Source of the DNA: Pseudoflavonifractor sp.
Lineage (GTDB): Bacteria > Bacteroidota > Bacteroidia > Bacteroidales > Muribaculaceae
NCBI GenBank assembly: GCA_023667145.1
Contig: JAMPAQ010000001.1
Coordinates: forward strand, 823,540-887,085
Reading direction: 5' to 3'
DNA: 63,546 nucleotides
Below the pieces are notes generated by a model. It searched no databases and was not told the DNA's origin. It saw only the letters and a list, made by a program, of their open reading frames with translations. The position numbers and the translations under genes were made by a program. Position 1 is the stretch's first letter. The number at the start of each line of letters is the position of its first letter. Shown here in pieces: positions 17,242 through 27,992 of the stretch.

Positions 17242-18516
17242 ATGAACGCACCATTGGCCGAGAGACTGCGGCCCAAAACGCTTGACGATTATATAGGCCA
17301 GACCCATCTTGTCGGTGAGGGCTGCATACTGCGGCGCATGATCGACTCCGGGTCTGTGTCATCATTCATCCTGTGGGGTCCCCCGGGGGTGGGAAAGACG
17401 ACACTTGCCAAGATTATCTCAAACACGATAAATGTACCGTTCTATACACTCAGCGCCGTACACTCGGGGGTGAAGGAGGTGAGGGAGGTGCTCGACCGAT
17501 GCAAGGCCGACGCCGCGAGCATGTTTGTCAGTGGCCGTCCTATCCTGTTTATCGACGAAATCCACCGATTCAACAAATCGCAGCAAGACAGCCTGCTCGG
17601 CGCGGTCGAGAGCGGCACGGTCACCCTCATTGGAGCGACAACAGAGAACCCTTCGTTTGAGGTGATACGCCCGCTGCTGTCGCGGTCGCAGGTCTACGTG
17701 CTGCGTCCGCTTGAGAAAGCGGAGCTGCAACAGCTGCTCGACCGCGCACTGACGGTCGATGAGATATTATCGCGCCGTGATGTCAAGGTCGAGGAGACCG
17801 ACGCGCTGTTCCGCTACTCGGGCGGCGATGCCCGCAAGCTGCTCAACATCCTTGACCTGCTTGAGCAATCGACTCCCCACGGCGAACCGATGGTCATAAA
17901 CGATGCCCTCGTCACCGAGCGGCTTCAGGAAAATCCCGCCGCCTACGACAAGAACGGCGAGATGCACTATGACATCATCTCGGCATTTATCAAGAGCGTG
18001 CGCGGCAGTGACCCCGATGCCGCCGTCTATTGGCTCGCCCGCATGGTCGAGGGTGGAGAGGATCCGGAATTCATAGCCCGGCGGCTGCTGATACTCGCCG
18101 CCGAGGATATAGGACTCGCCAATCCCAACGCGCTGCTGCTGGCCAACGCGACATTTGACGCGATAAAAAAGATAGGATGGCCCGAGGGGCGCATAATCCT
18201 GTCGGAATGTACGGTCTATCTCGCCACGTCGCCAAAGAGCAACTCGGCCTACATGGCCATCGACTCGGCTCTCGCGCTCGTGAGAGAGACGGGCAACCTG
18301 CCCGTGCCGCTGCACCTGCGCAACGCTCCTACAAAACTGATGAAAGAGCTTGGATATGGCGACAAATACAAGTATGCCCACGACTATCCCGGCAACTTCG
18401 TGAGACAGGAGTTCATGCCGACTGAACTCAACCACCCTACTCTGTGGCATCCGACCGACAATCCCGCCGAGCAGCGCTCACGCCAGTTACAGGAATCGAG
18501 GTGGGGCAAGAAGTAA
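17242..18516 (+). CDS. rarA: Replication-associated recombination protein A (AAA+ ATPase)
   Basis: RarA/MgsA is a clamp-loader-like AAA+ ATPase that acts at stalled replication forks with SSB and RecA. The 424-residue product shows Walker A WGPPGVGKTT (45-54), Walker B ILFIDE (101-106) with IHRFNKSQQD following, and sensor 1 GATTENPSF (131-139). After the ATPase core come the lid and the tetramerisation domain (PAAYDKNGEMHYDIISAFIKS and later DIGLANPNALLLA). The length is normal. The ATG at 17242 starts directly with the conserved MNAPLAERLRP. It stands alone, 126 bp ahead of serC. Confidence 0.96.
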   Translation: MNAPLAERLRPKTLDDYIGQTHLVGEGCILRRMIDSGSVSSFILWGPPGVGKTTLAKIISNTINVPFYTLSAVHSGVKEVREVLDRCKADAASMFVSGRPILFIDEIHRFNKSQQDSLLGAVESGTVTLIGATTENPSFEVIRPLLSRSQVYVLRPLEKAELQQLLDRALTVDEILSRRDVKVEETDALFRYSGGDARKLLNILDLLEQSTPHGEPMVINDALVTERLQENPAAYDKNGEMHYDIISAFIKSVRGSDPDAAVYWLARMVEGGEDPEFIARRLLILAAEDIGLANPNALLLANATFDAIKKIGWPEGRIILSECTVYLATSPKSNSAYMAIDSALALVRETGNLPVPLHLRNAPTKLMKELGYGDKYKYAHDYPGNFVRQEFMPTELNHPTLWHPTDNPAEQRSRQLQESRWGKK

Positions 18517-18576
18517 CCGTGTCGCGCCAGCAAGAATCCGCAGAAGCGATTTTGGCGCATTTTATCACTAATTGGC

Positions 18577-18606
18577 TTTGTTTACGACAATAATTTGCTA
18601 AATTTG
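18577..18606 (+). promoter_or_regulatory. serC-serA promoter
   Basis: TTTG (18577-18580), an 18-bp spacer, TAAATTTG (18599-18606). Predicted initiation about 18613 and a leader of about 29 nt to the serC ATG. Confidence 0.7.
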
Positions 18607-18641
18607 CAACCATATTAGTAACAAACCAACAAATTTGTGAT

Positions 18642-19712
18642 ATGAAGAAGCACAACTTCTACGCAGGCCCCTCGATTCTGAGTCCCTACACGATCAAGAA
18701 TACAGCAGAGGCAGTTATCGACTTTGCCGGTACCGGCTTGTCAATTCTTGAGGTTTCTCACCGCAGCAAGGAGTTTCAGGCCGTAATCGACGAGGCAGCC
18801 CAGCTCGTCAAGGAGCTGCTTGAGGTACCCGCCGGCTATCAGGTACTCTTTCTCGGCGGCGGTGCCAGCTTGCAGTTCTGCATGATACCTTTCAACCTGC
18901 TTAAGAAAAAAGCCGCATATCTTGAGACCGGCACATGGGCCGTGAATGCCATCAAGGAGGCCAAGATATTTGGCGAGGTAGACGTGGTCGCATCATCAAA
19001 GGAGGCCAATTTCACATACATACCCAAGGATTTCGTCATCCCCGCTGATGCCGACTACTTCCACTATACATCCAACAACACCATCTACGGCACCGAGTTG
19101 CGCAAGGATCCCGACTCTCCCGTACCCTTGGTAGCCGACATGTCGAGCGACATATTCTCCCGTCCTATTGACGTGGCAAAGTATGACGCCATATATGCCG
19201 GAGCGCAGAAAAACCTCGCCCCTGCCGGCGTGACCATCGTCATCGTCAAGGAGGATGCACTCGGACACGTGGACCGTCCTATCCCCACCATGCTCGACTA
19301 CCGCACCCATGTCAAGAAAGGCTCGATGTTCAACACGCCTCCCGTGCTCCCGATATTCTCAGCACTCCAGACGCTCAAATATTACAAGAGCCTCGGCGGC
19401 ATCAAGGAGATAGAGAAAATGGACCTTGCAAAGGCCGCAAAACTCTACGACGCCATCGACTCAAGCAAGATGTTTGTTGGAACGGTCACCGACCCCGCCG
19501 ACCGCTCTATCATGAACGTATGCTTCGTCATGAAGCCCGAATATGCCGAGCTTGAGAAAGACTTCATCGACTTTGCCACATCTCAGGGCATGGTCGGCAT
19601 CAAGGGACACCGCTCCGTGGGCGGATTCCGCGCATCGCTCTACAATGCCCTCCCGATGGAGAGCGTGGACGCGCTCGTGGCTTGCATGAAAGAGTTTGAG
19701 GCCAAACATTAA
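18642..19712 (+). CDS. serC: Phosphoserine aminotransferase
   Basis: A PLP enzyme converting 3-phosphohydroxypyruvate and glutamate to phosphoserine and 2-oxoglutarate, the second step of serine synthesis. The 356-residue length is normal. Family signatures are [11 protein letters not shown] (5-15), [11 protein letters not shown] (35-45), the glycine-rich [10 protein letters not shown] (70-79) and the PLP lysine Lys190 in [12 protein letters not shown]. The C-terminal [18 protein letters not shown] is also conserved. It is followed 11 bp later by serA, so the first two steps of the phosphorylated serine pathway are co-expressed from the promoter at 18577. Confidence 0.97.
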   Translation: MKKHNFYAGPSILSPYTIKNTAEAVIDFAGTGLSILEVSHRSKEFQAVIDEAAQLVKELLEVPAGYQVLFLGGGASLQFCMIPFNLLKKKAAYLETGTWAVNAIKEAKIFGEVDVVASSKEANFTYIPKDFVIPADADYFHYTSNNTIYGTELRKDPDSPVPLVADMSSDIFSRPIDVAKYDAIYAGAQKNLAPAGVTIVIVKEDALGHVDRPIPTMLDYRTHVKKGSMFNTPPVLPIFSALQTLKYYKSLGGIKEIEKMDLAKAAKLYDAIDSSKMFVGTVTDPADRSIMNVCFVMKPEYAELEKDFIDFATSQGMVGIKGHRSVGGFRASLYNALPMESVDALVACMKEFEAKH

Positions 19713-19723
19713 TACGATTGACA

Positions 19724-20644
19724 ATGAAAGTACTGGTAGCAACCGAAAAACCGTTTGCGGCAGTTGCCGTCGACGGCATACGCGAGGTCATCGAGGGAGC
19801 CGGCTATGAGCTTGAGCTTCTTGAGAAATATGGCTCGAAGCAGGAATTGCTCGACGCTGTGGCAACAGCCGACGGCCTCATCATACGCAGTGACATCGTG
19901 GACAACGAAGTTCTCGACCACGCCAAAAACCTGAAATTAGTAGTACGCGCCGGCGCGGGATACGACAATGTAGACCTCGCAGCGGCGACCGCACACAATG
20001 TGTGTGTCGAGAATACCCCCGGCCAGAACTCCAACGCTGTCGCCGAACTGGTGTTTGGAATGACAGTGATGGCCGTGCGCAATATGTACAACGGCACGTC
20101 AGGCACAGAGCTGAAAGACAAGAAACTCGGCATCCACGCCTTCGGTCAGGTGGGACGCAATGTCGCCCGCATCGCCAAGGGTTTTGAGATGGAGGTCTCG
20201 GCCCTTGACCCCTATTGCCCCGATGAGGTAATCGCCGAGGCAGGTGTCAAGCCCATCCATTCAGTCGAGGAGCTTTACAGTGACAACCAGTTTGTCTCGC
20301 TTCATATCCCCGCCACTGCCGAGACAAAGAAGTCGGTGGGATATGACCTCATCATACGTATGCCCAGGAACGGCGTACTCATCAACACCGCCCGCAAGGA
20401 GGTGATTGACGAGGAGGGTCTCGCCAAGGCTCTTGAGGAGCGTCCCGACATCAAGTATGTCGCTGACATCAAACCCGACAGCGCCGAGGAACTCAAGGCC
20501 AAGTTTGGCGACCGCGTGTTCTTCACGCCCAAGAAGATGGGTGCGCAGACAGCCGAGGCCAACATAAACGCCGGAATCGCCGCCGCCCGTCAGGTAGTGG
20601 CATTCCTGCGTGACGGCATCAACAATTTCCAGGTAAACAAGTAA
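19724..20644 (+). CDS. serA: D-3-phosphoglycerate dehydrogenase, short Bacteroidetes form
   Basis: An NAD-dependent dehydrogenase family member (306 residues, without the C-terminal ACT domain of long SerA) that should oxidise 3-phosphoglycerate to phosphohydroxypyruvate. The Rossmann motif is FGQVGRNVA near residue 143. The catalytic-loop arginine is Arg224 (INTARKE). Oddly, the usual catalytic His of D-2-hydroxyacid dehydrogenases (TPHIG) is replaced: the sequence is TPKKMGAQTAEA with Lys270/Lys271. The usual catalytic Glu region reads ADIKPDSAEE. Pairing with serC supports the assignment. I start at ATG 19724, not the TTG at 19718. It ends before a strong terminator. Confidence 0.9.
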   Translation: MKVLVATEKPFAAVAVDGIREVIEGAGYELELLEKYGSKQELLDAVATADGLIIRSDIVDNEVLDHAKNLKLVVRAGAGYDNVDLAAATAHNVCVENTPGQNSNAVAELVFGMTVMAVRNMYNGTSGTELKDKKLGIHAFGQVGRNVARIAKGFEMEVSALDPYCPDEVIAEAGVKPIHSVEELYSDNQFVSLHIPATAETKKSVGYDLIIRMPRNGVLINTARKEVIDEEGLAKALEERPDIKYVADIKPDSAEELKAKFGDRVFFTPKKMGAQTAEANINAGIAAARQVVAFLRDGINNFQVNK

Positions 20645-20670
20645 AAGTCCACGACTTATACACAAGATAG

Positions 20671-20699
20671 TCAAGGGCCGTGCATCGCACGGCCCTTGA
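20671..20699. terminator. Terminator between serA and DUF4924 gene
   Basis: A perfect 12-bp stem (20671-20682 with 20688-20699) and a 5-nt loop between two convergent genes. The U-tract is weak on both strands. Confidence 0.7.
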
Positions 20700-20724
20700 T
20701 GCTTATATAGACTCGTTATACCTA

Positions 20725-21282
20725 CTATTCCTGGCCGTCATCCTTAAACAGCTGATTGGCCTCGTCGAGTTTGAAATAGTGGGACAGCAATGCCATGAAT
20801 TTTGATATCTGGCGTATGGCGTTCATTGTCTCCGCTGACACCTCTTTCCCCTGTATCCGCAACATCAACATGCCATAAAGCGCCGTGAAGCATGTCTCAA
20901 TCTCGTCCTTACGGTCGTCAGCGGCCTTTGCACGCAACTCGACGATATAAGGCAATGTCTTGTAAAATTCGGCAGTATACTCGGGAAACCGAGGGTCCTT
21001 GAGCAACGCGAGATGCAGGTCGACAAGCTGTATCAACACGTTCTTGTTTATCTGCAAATGACCTCGCTCCATCACGCCCTCACGTCTCATCATATCAATT
21101 AGCGACTCATACCACTCCGTCATCTCCTTGCGCTGCGCCGGGTCAAGGTTGTATTTGTCGATGACGTTACTCTCGATTTTGCCCATGTCAAAACTGTTGG
21201 CACGTATCAAGTCCTCAATCTGCCACATGTAGAGCAGGTATTCGGCGATATTCTCCTTTCGTTTCTGTGAAGCTGTTATCAT
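20725..21282 (-). CDS. DUF4924 family protein
   Basis: A 185-residue, all-helical soluble protein of unknown function. It opens with MITASQKRKENIAEYLLYMW, then EDLIRAN, the conserved start of DUF4924 proteins, a Bacteroidetes family. No catalytic motif or signal peptide is seen. I chose ATG 21282; a longer frame starting at 21348 would translate through the terminator hairpin at 21311-21333 and is not credible. It lies 62 bp downstream of the zinc metallopeptidase gene. Confidence 0.82.
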   Translation of the reverse strand: MITASQKRKENIAEYLLYMWQIEDLIRANSFDMGKIESNVIDKYNLDPAQRKEMTEWYESLIDMMRREGVMERGHLQINKNVLIQLVDLHLALLKDPRFPEYTAEFYKTLPYIVELRAKAADDRKDEIETCFTALYGMLMLRIQGKEVSAETMNAIRQISKFMALLSHYFKLDEANQLFKDDGQE

Positions 21283-21308
21283 ATCAATCTTTTTTATACA
21301 CAACAAAC

Positions 21309-21335
21309 AACCCGGACGTTTTGCGCATCCGGGCT
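21309..21335 (-). terminator. Terminator after zinc metallopeptidase gene
   Basis: Imperfect stem CCCGGA/TCCGGG (21311-21316 with 21328-21333) extended by flanking pairs. Read on the minus strand it is followed by TTGTTTGTTG. It separates the metallopeptidase from the DUF4924 gene. Confidence 0.5.
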
Positions 21336-21344
21336 GTAAAAACA

Positions 21345-22022
21345 TCAATCACGACGCGACGTAAATACGAGGATGTAGTAAATCAACGTCGCCAGAGAAC
21401 CGAGCGCAGCCACCACATAGGTGTAAGCGGCGCTCTTTAGCGCATCCATGGCCATCGGAGCAGTCTCCGCTGTGGTGATGTTGGCATTTCCGAGCCATGC
21501 CAACGCCCTGCGCGACGCATCAATCTCAACGGGTAATGTCACAAAACTGAATAACGTTGTCAGCGCGAAAAGCAATATTCCAATGAGCATCAACATCGGA
21601 AATGTCTGTATCATCAATATACCCGCGAGAAGCACCCATGGCATGACCTTGGAGGCAAAACTGACGGGAGGGACAAGAGCCGACCGCATACGCAACGGAG
21701 CATAGGCACGTGCATGTTGCACCGCATGGCCGCACTCGTGTGCCGCGACAGCCGCAGCGGCCACATCATGCCCGTAATAGACATCACGGCTGAGATTGAC
21801 CGTGTGATCTGACGGATTGTAGTGGTCGGTGAGGTGTCCGTCAATCTGCGTGACGCTCACATGCCCGAGACCATTCTCATTGAGCATCTTACGTGCCACG
21901 TCAGCGCCTGTCAGGCCCCATGGCAATGACACCTTGCTATATCGCTGGGACTTTGAATTGAGCGAGCGCTGCACAAGATAGCTCGCAAGGGCTATCAGCC
22001 CGAATATCACATAAATCATCAT
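21345..22022 (-). CDS. Membrane zinc metallopeptidase (YugP type)
   Basis: A 225-residue integral membrane protein of the Zn_peptidase_2 (YugP) family. An N-terminal transmembrane helix (2-17) is followed by a cytoplasmic/peripheral region with the zinc motif HECGH (95-99; AAVAAHECGHAVQHA), then two to three further hydrophobic segments (about 120-155 and 195-220). The substrate is unknown; by analogy it may act in membrane protein quality control. Start MMIYVIFG; either Met is possible. The gene is single, ending in the hairpin at 21309. Confidence 0.88.
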   Translation of the reverse strand: MMIYVIFGLIALASYLVQRSLNSKSQRYSKVSLPWGLTGADVARKMLNENGLGHVSVTQIDGHLTDHYNPSDHTVNLSRDVYYGHDVAAAAVAAHECGHAVQHARAYAPLRMRSALVPPVSFASKVMPWVLLAGILMIQTFPMLMLIGILLFALTTLFSFVTLPVEIDASRRALAWLGNANITTAETAPMAMDALKSAAYTYVVAALGSLATLIYYILVFTSRRD

Positions 22023-22146
22023 ATTATTACACTATGTTTTTTCTTTTTGGCCACAATGGCAACTTGGAAATAAGACTGCAAATATATTGCCAAGTTTAAC
22101 CTACACCGCCATCATACCGTTAAAAGATGTACACCGGGCAAAAAAT

Positions 22147-22184
22147 AGTGCCGTCGCATGAACTGCATGTCACGCGACGGCACT
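22147..22184 (-). terminator. pfp terminator
   Basis: An 11-bp stem (22147-22157 with 22174-22184). Read on the minus strand it is followed by ATTTTTT, a good intrinsic terminator 23 bp after the pfp stop. Confidence 0.8.
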
Positions 22185-22206
22185 GTAAGTTGAGCTGAGT
22201 TCTCAA

Positions 22207-23844
22207 TTATTTTGCACCCTGCTCATACTGGAGTGTGAGCGAAGGCTGGTCGCATACCTCTGCCGGGCCGAAATACTGGATGGGGCCAGGATATACGTAG
22301 CATGTATTAAGCGCCCAGGTGTCGCGCTTGGAGGCAAACTTCTGGAAAGGTGCACCGTCAAGACGGACGAGAGCCTTCTGTATCACGGGCTTCATGGCAC
22401 CGTGACGACGCTCCATGTTCATCATCATCGTGATGGGTATACCACCTGCAATCCACTGTACCGACGGCTTGGTGAGGTTTCTCACGCTCGACATGTAACC
22501 GGTGACACCTGCATTGATGAGACACGCGGCATTGAAACCAAGCGCATAGCAGTAGTCAGCGTCAAAGTTGGAGGGATCGGCGCAACGTCCCTCATAGCCG
22601 AAGAAGTGGTAGAGTGTGGCAAACTTACCTACATACTTGCCTTCTTCCTTCATGGCTGCAAGACGGTTGGCGACCATCTCGCCGAGCAGTTTCTCAGTTT
22701 CGATAAGCGACACCTGCACGTTGCCATGCGGGTCACGGTCGAGCGAGAGCTGACGGGCCACGCCCTCGGGGAGCGATGAGTAGATGGCGGCGTTGTCGGC
22801 CGACAGATGCTCGATGATAAACTGACGGAGATTTGCCTTGTCTATGCCCTCGTTGTTGGCGAGAAGGTCGTTAAGCTCTGCAATCAAGGCTTTCATTGCC
22901 GGGATGAACTCGATGAGTCCCTCGGGGATGAGCACCGTTCCGAAGTTGTTGCCGAGCTTGGCTCGCTCTGCGACGATATTTGCGATGTTGTCGACAATAT
23001 CGTTGAGGGTCATGTTCTTTTCCTCGACCTCCTCTGATATGATGCAGACATTAGGCTGGGTCTGGAGGGCGCACTCAAGGGCGATATGGCTTGCCGAACG
23101 TCCCATGAGCTTGATGAAGTGCCAATACTTCTTGGCCGAGTTGCAGTCGCGCTGTATGTTTCCGATAACCTCGCTGTAGACCTTGGTAGCCGTATCAAAG
23201 CCAAACGAGGTCTCAATCATGTCATTCTTGAGGTCACCGTCGATGGTCTTGGGGCAACCGATTACCTGCACACCTGCGTTGATTTCCTTGTAATACTCGG
23301 CAAGTATGGCGGCATTGGTGTTGGAGTCATCGCCACCGATGATCACGAGCGCCTTGATGTCAAGCTCCTTGAGTATCTCAAGACCCTTGTCAAACTGCTC
23401 CTTTGTCTCAAGTTTGGTTCGGCCTGAGCCGATAATGTCAAAACCGCCGGTATTGCGATACTGGTCGATAATGTCGGAAGTGAGTTCCATATACTGGTGG
23501 TCTACAAAACCGCCGGGTCCCATGAGGAAACCGTATAGACGGCTCTCACGGCTAATCTTCTTAACGCCGTCAAAAAGTCCGCTTATGACATTGTGTCCAC
23601 CAGGGGCCTGACCGCCCGAGAGTATCACACCCACATTGATGGGCTTGAGCTTCCCGGGATTGGGATTCTTCTCAAAACGCAGCTCGGGAAGACCGTAGGT
23701 GTTGGGGAACAATTTCTGGATTTCCGCCTGGTCGGCAACAGACTGTGTGGGGGCGCCTTCAATAGCCTTCACAGCACCTGTGAGCACGATAGGCAACTTG
23801 GGCTGGTAAGCCGCACGTGCTTTCTGCAATGCACTCTTTTTCAT
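22207..23844 (-). CDS. pfp: Diphosphate--fructose-6-phosphate 1-phosphotransferase
   Basis: PPi-dependent phosphofructokinase, reversibly making fructose 1,6-bisphosphate from fructose 6-phosphate with pyrophosphate. The 545-residue length matches the long 'plant-type beta subunit' group used by Bacteroidetes. Key motifs: [14 protein letters not shown] (72-85), GGDDSN (170-175) and PKTIDGD (198-204). Asp at 172 (where ATP enzymes have Gly) together with Lys199 predicts PPi rather than ATP use, and Asp202 is the catalytic base. Also present is [10 protein letters not shown]. The gene stands alone between the metallopeptidase and groEL and has its own terminator. Confidence 0.96.
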   Translation of the reverse strand: MKKSALQKARAAYQPKLPIVLTGAVKAIEGAPTQSVADQAEIQKLFPNTYGLPELRFEKNPNPGKLKPINVGVILSGGQAPGGHNVISGLFDGVKKISRESRLYGFLMGPGGFVDHQYMELTSDIIDQYRNTGGFDIIGSGRTKLETKEQFDKGLEILKELDIKALVIIGGDDSNTNAAILAEYYKEINAGVQVIGCPKTIDGDLKNDMIETSFGFDTATKVYSEVIGNIQRDCNSAKKYWHFIKLMGRSASHIALECALQTQPNVCIISEEVEEKNMTLNDIVDNIANIVAERAKLGNNFGTVLIPEGLIEFIPAMKALIAELNDLLANNEGIDKANLRQFIIEHLSADNAAIYSSLPEGVARQLSLDRDPHGNVQVSLIETEKLLGEMVANRLAAMKEEGKYVGKFATLYHFFGYEGRCADPSNFDADYCYALGFNAACLINAGVTGYMSSVRNLTKPSVQWIAGGIPITMMMNMERRHGAMKPVIQKALVRLDGAPFQKFASKRDTWALNTCYVYPGPIQYFGPAEVCDQPSLTLQYEQGAK

Positions 23845-24023
23845 AAGGGCTTTTATTTTGTTGATTATTACCTGTCTTAAATACTATAAACCAATACACT
23901 TATATTGACCACTCGTGCAAGGCCGTATTTGTATGCAAAGTTCGCAAAAAATTTCGTTTCCGTCAACCTGATGTTAAAATAAATAAGCCCTGTATACATA
24001 TTTTCACACTTAGCCGATAAGGC

Positions 24024-24058
24024 AAAAAGAGTCCCGGACCATGACTGACCCGGGACTC
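24024..24058 (-). terminator. groESL terminator
   Basis: A 9-bp stem (24029-24037 with 24050-24058). Read on the minus strand it is followed by TTTTT (24028-24024). It lies just beyond the groEL stop. Confidence 0.8.
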
Positions 24059-24085
24059 CGTTTATTCTTGGGCTTATGATTCCGA

Positions 24086-25735
<1,650 letters not shown>

Positions 25736-25753
25736 TTAACAGTTACTTATTTC

Positions 25754-26026
25754 TTAACCGATGATTGCCAGGATGTCAGATTGACGCATGATGAGGTATT
25801 TCTCGCCCTCAAACTCAATCTCTGTGCCGGCATACTTGCCATAGAGTACCTCGTCGCCCTCTTTCACGACCATCTCCTCATCCTTGGTGCCGTTGCCGGT
25901 GGCAAGCACTTTGCCTTTGAGGGGTTTCTCCTTTGCGGAGTCAGGAATGATGATACCTGCCATGGTGACCTCCTCGGCGGGAGTCGGGCTGATAAGAACT
26001 CTATCGGCTAATGGTTTGATATTCAT
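25754..26026 (-). CDS. groES: Co-chaperonin GroES (Hsp10)
   Basis: The 90-residue lid of the GroEL chamber. It starts [19 protein letters not shown], has the mobile loop [19 protein letters not shown] (about 17-35) and the core [24 protein letters not shown]. It is the first gene of the groESL operon. The upstream A/T-rich 60 bp should carry the promoter, but I see no clean TAnnTTTG box and no CIRCE inverted repeat. Confidence 0.98.
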   Translation of the reverse strand: MNIKPLADRVLISPTPAEEVTMAGIIIPDSAKEKPLKGKVLATGNGTKDEEMVVKEGDEVLYGKYAGTEIEFEGEKYLIMRQSDILAIIG

Positions 26027-26158
26027 AACTTATCGTTTTAATTTGGTTATTTGGTTAAATATTATCTATTTTTCTGTATCAATGATATGCACATTCCGTG
26101 CCAAACTTCAATGAGGTGACAAAATGTCGTTTTTCATGCAGATACACAGAGATAACAA

Positions 26159-26190
26159 CAGCCCCGGCAGTAGGTTTAACGCCGGGGCTG
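26159..26190 (-). terminator. plsC terminator
   Basis: A 10-bp stem (26159-26168 with 26181-26190), 40 bp after plsC. Read on the minus strand it is followed by TTGTTATC. Confidence 0.65.
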
Positions 26191-26229
26191 TAAAATTGTA
26201 TAATTCTTGTTTATATGATTTACAATGAT

Positions 26230-26952
26230 TTATCTGTATCTATCAGGGAGTGCCGACGCTATCGCCTCACGGCTCTCATCCATGAGCGTGCCGAGGTCAT
26301 GGCCTCCGTCACCGGGCATGATGGGTCGATGTATCGTCAATGTTATGTGGCCGGGACGTGGCAATTTGGCAGTACGCGGCATGACATCAAACGCGCCATC
26401 AATTGTTATCGGCACTACGGGCAGCCCGAACTCAACCGCCAATGTGTAAGCCCCTTTCTTGAAGCGTCCCATCCGACCGTTGAACGAGCGGGATCCCTCG
26501 GGAAACACGACAAGCGACATGCCACCGCTCAACTGGCGCTCAGCAGCCGACATCGTAGCCTTGACAGCCGCCGGGGACGATGAGTCGACCATTATCTGTC
26601 CCGAGACCTTACACGAGTATCCTACAAACGGTATCTTTTCAAGACCTTTTTTCATCATCCACCTGAAATTGTGATTGAGATAGCCATAGATTGAGAATAT
26701 GTCGTAGGCACCCTGATGGTTGGCGACAAACACGTATGATGTCTTGCTATCAATATTCTCCCGGCCTCTCACGCTCACCGACACAAAAGTCATGAGGCAG
26801 AACAGACGCGACCACCACTTGGCGGGATAGTATCCCCACGACCGCCCCATGCCGAGGACGCTCCCTATGATGGTTATCACCGCCGTGAGTATCGTTGCCA
26901 CGACAAGCACGGGTATCATAATGAATATTTGATATATACGATAGAGTATCAT
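26230..26952 (-). CDS. plsC: 1-acyl-sn-glycerol-3-phosphate acyltransferase
   Basis: Acylates lysophosphatidic acid to phosphatidic acid at the inner membrane. The 240-residue protein has an N-terminal membrane helix (about 8-30) and the acyltransferase motifs NHQGAYD (78-84; the H-x4-D catalytic pair) and FPEGSRS (150-156), with VPITIDGAFDVMPR further on. Two adjacent ATGs (26955, 26952) are possible. The -7 box TAAATTTG at 26967-26960 lies so close that the message may have no leader. It is divergent from the PAP2 phosphatase gene, also a phospholipid-type enzyme. Confidence 0.9.
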   Translation of the reverse strand: MILYRIYQIFIMIPVLVVATILTAVITIIGSVLGMGRSWGYYPAKWWSRLFCLMTFVSVSVRGRENIDSKTSYVFVANHQGAYDIFSIYGYLNHNFRWMMKKGLEKIPFVGYSCKVSGQIMVDSSSPAAVKATMSAAERQLSGGMSLVVFPEGSRSFNGRMGRFKKGAYTLAVEFGLPVVPITIDGAFDVMPRTAKLPRPGHITLTIHRPIMPGDGGHDLGTLMDESREAIASALPDRYR

Positions 26953-26959
26953 CATGCCG

Positions 26960-26967
26960 CAAATTTA
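26960..26967 (-). promoter_or_regulatory. plsC -7 box, very close to the start
   Basis: TAAATTTG on the minus strand (26967-26960) ends 7 nt before the ATG at 26952, placing initiation almost at the start codon. No well-spaced TTTG is found upstream. Confidence 0.45.
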
Positions 26968-27042
26968 ACAAATTCCATCCGTTTTCCATCAATCAAAATC
27001 ACCGTTATCTACATGACATTCCCTATATTGACACTTTTTTAC

Positions 27043-27050
27043 TATTTTTG
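27043..27050 (+). promoter_or_regulatory. -7 box of PAP2 phosphatase gene
   Basis: TATTTTTG matches TAnnTTTG. Initiation near 27057 would give a leader of about 38 nt to ATG 27095 (or about 14 nt to ATG 27071). Confidence 0.45.
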
Positions 27051-27094
27051 CACTGTAATTCATTTTAAGCATGTCACGAGACACACACTCCGAT

Positions 27095-27967
27095 ATGAGA
27101 CTAAAGATACTGTTACTCGCAATCCTTACCCTGGTAACAGGTAGGACAAACGCACAAGATATCATCACGACAGAGCAATCAGTCATAATGTCAGTCGCCG
27201 CTGACAGTCTGTCAACCGACACGACCATATCAGTGACGGACACTGTCGTGGTTCTCGCCAATGACAGCATCGCGAGGACTGATATCTGGACAAAATATGG
27301 CGACAGGACCACAAAATTCCGACCCAAACAATTGATATTGCCTGTGGCGCTCGTGGCCGTAGGCTCGTTTGGCGTATGCAACGGATGGTTTCACAGCGTC
27401 AATGAGAGTGTGCGTGACGGTATGACCGACTTGCGTGGAGACCACTATTTCCATGCCGATGACTACATACAATATCTCCCCGTTATCGCCAATGTGGGTC
27501 TTGGACTGGCAAAAGTCCCATGCAAGCATACGTTCCTTGAACGTGTGGCCATAACCGCGACGGCATACATATCCCTCGGTATTCTCGTCAACGGCATAAA
27601 ATACTCGGTCAAGGAGAAACGGCCCGATTCCAATGCCCGCAACTCATTTCCATCAGGCCATACGGCGACAGCATTCATGGGGGCTGAGCTTGTCAGGATA
27701 TCCTATCCCCTCGGCGTGGGTATCGGTGCATACGCTGTTGCCACCGGCGTGGCATTCCTGCGTCTATACAATGGCCGTCATTGGCTCAACGACGTCATCG
27801 CCGGAGCCGGTATCGGCATATTGAGCGCACGCATAGGCTATTGGCTATTACCCGTCAACCGCAAGATATTCCGTCTGAAGCCAAAGTCCACAACCGTAGT
27901 GGCCGCCGCACCGTTCTACGATCCCTCCGACAGAGCCTTCGGCGCATCCCTCGCCATCCGCCTGTGA
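27095..27967 (+). CDS. PAP2-superfamily membrane phosphatase
   Basis: A 290-residue exported/membrane phosphatase of the PAP2 (type 2 phosphatidic acid phosphatase) superfamily. A signal sequence MRLKILLLAILTLVTGRTNAQ precedes about 70 variable residues, then hydrophobic helices and the three phosphatase motifs: K169-x6-RP (KYSVKEKRP), PSGH (186-189) and R223-x5-H229-x3-D233 (RLYNGRHWLND). The substrate may be undecaprenyl diphosphate, a phospholipid or lipid A phosphate; sequence alone cannot decide. The ATG at 27071 would extend the protein by 8 residues, but 27095 gives a normal signal peptide. It diverges from plsC. Confidence 0.88.
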   Translation: MRLKILLLAILTLVTGRTNAQDIITTEQSVIMSVAADSLSTDTTISVTDTVVVLANDSIARTDIWTKYGDRTTKFRPKQLILPVALVAVGSFGVCNGWFHSVNESVRDGMTDLRGDHYFHADDYIQYLPVIANVGLGLAKVPCKHTFLERVAITATAYISLGILVNGIKYSVKEKRPDSNARNSFPSGHTATAFMGAELVRISYPLGVGIGAYAVATGVAFLRLYNGRHWLNDVIAGAGIGILSARIGYWLLPVNRKIFRLKPKSTTVVAAAPFYDPSDRAFGASLAIRL

Positions 27968-27992
27968 CAGACTCGCCGTCCGCCTACATGGC

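Noticed and set aside
21285..21348. N-terminal extension of the DUF4924 protein
   Set aside because: It reads through the terminator hairpin of the upstream gene. The conserved family start is at 21282.
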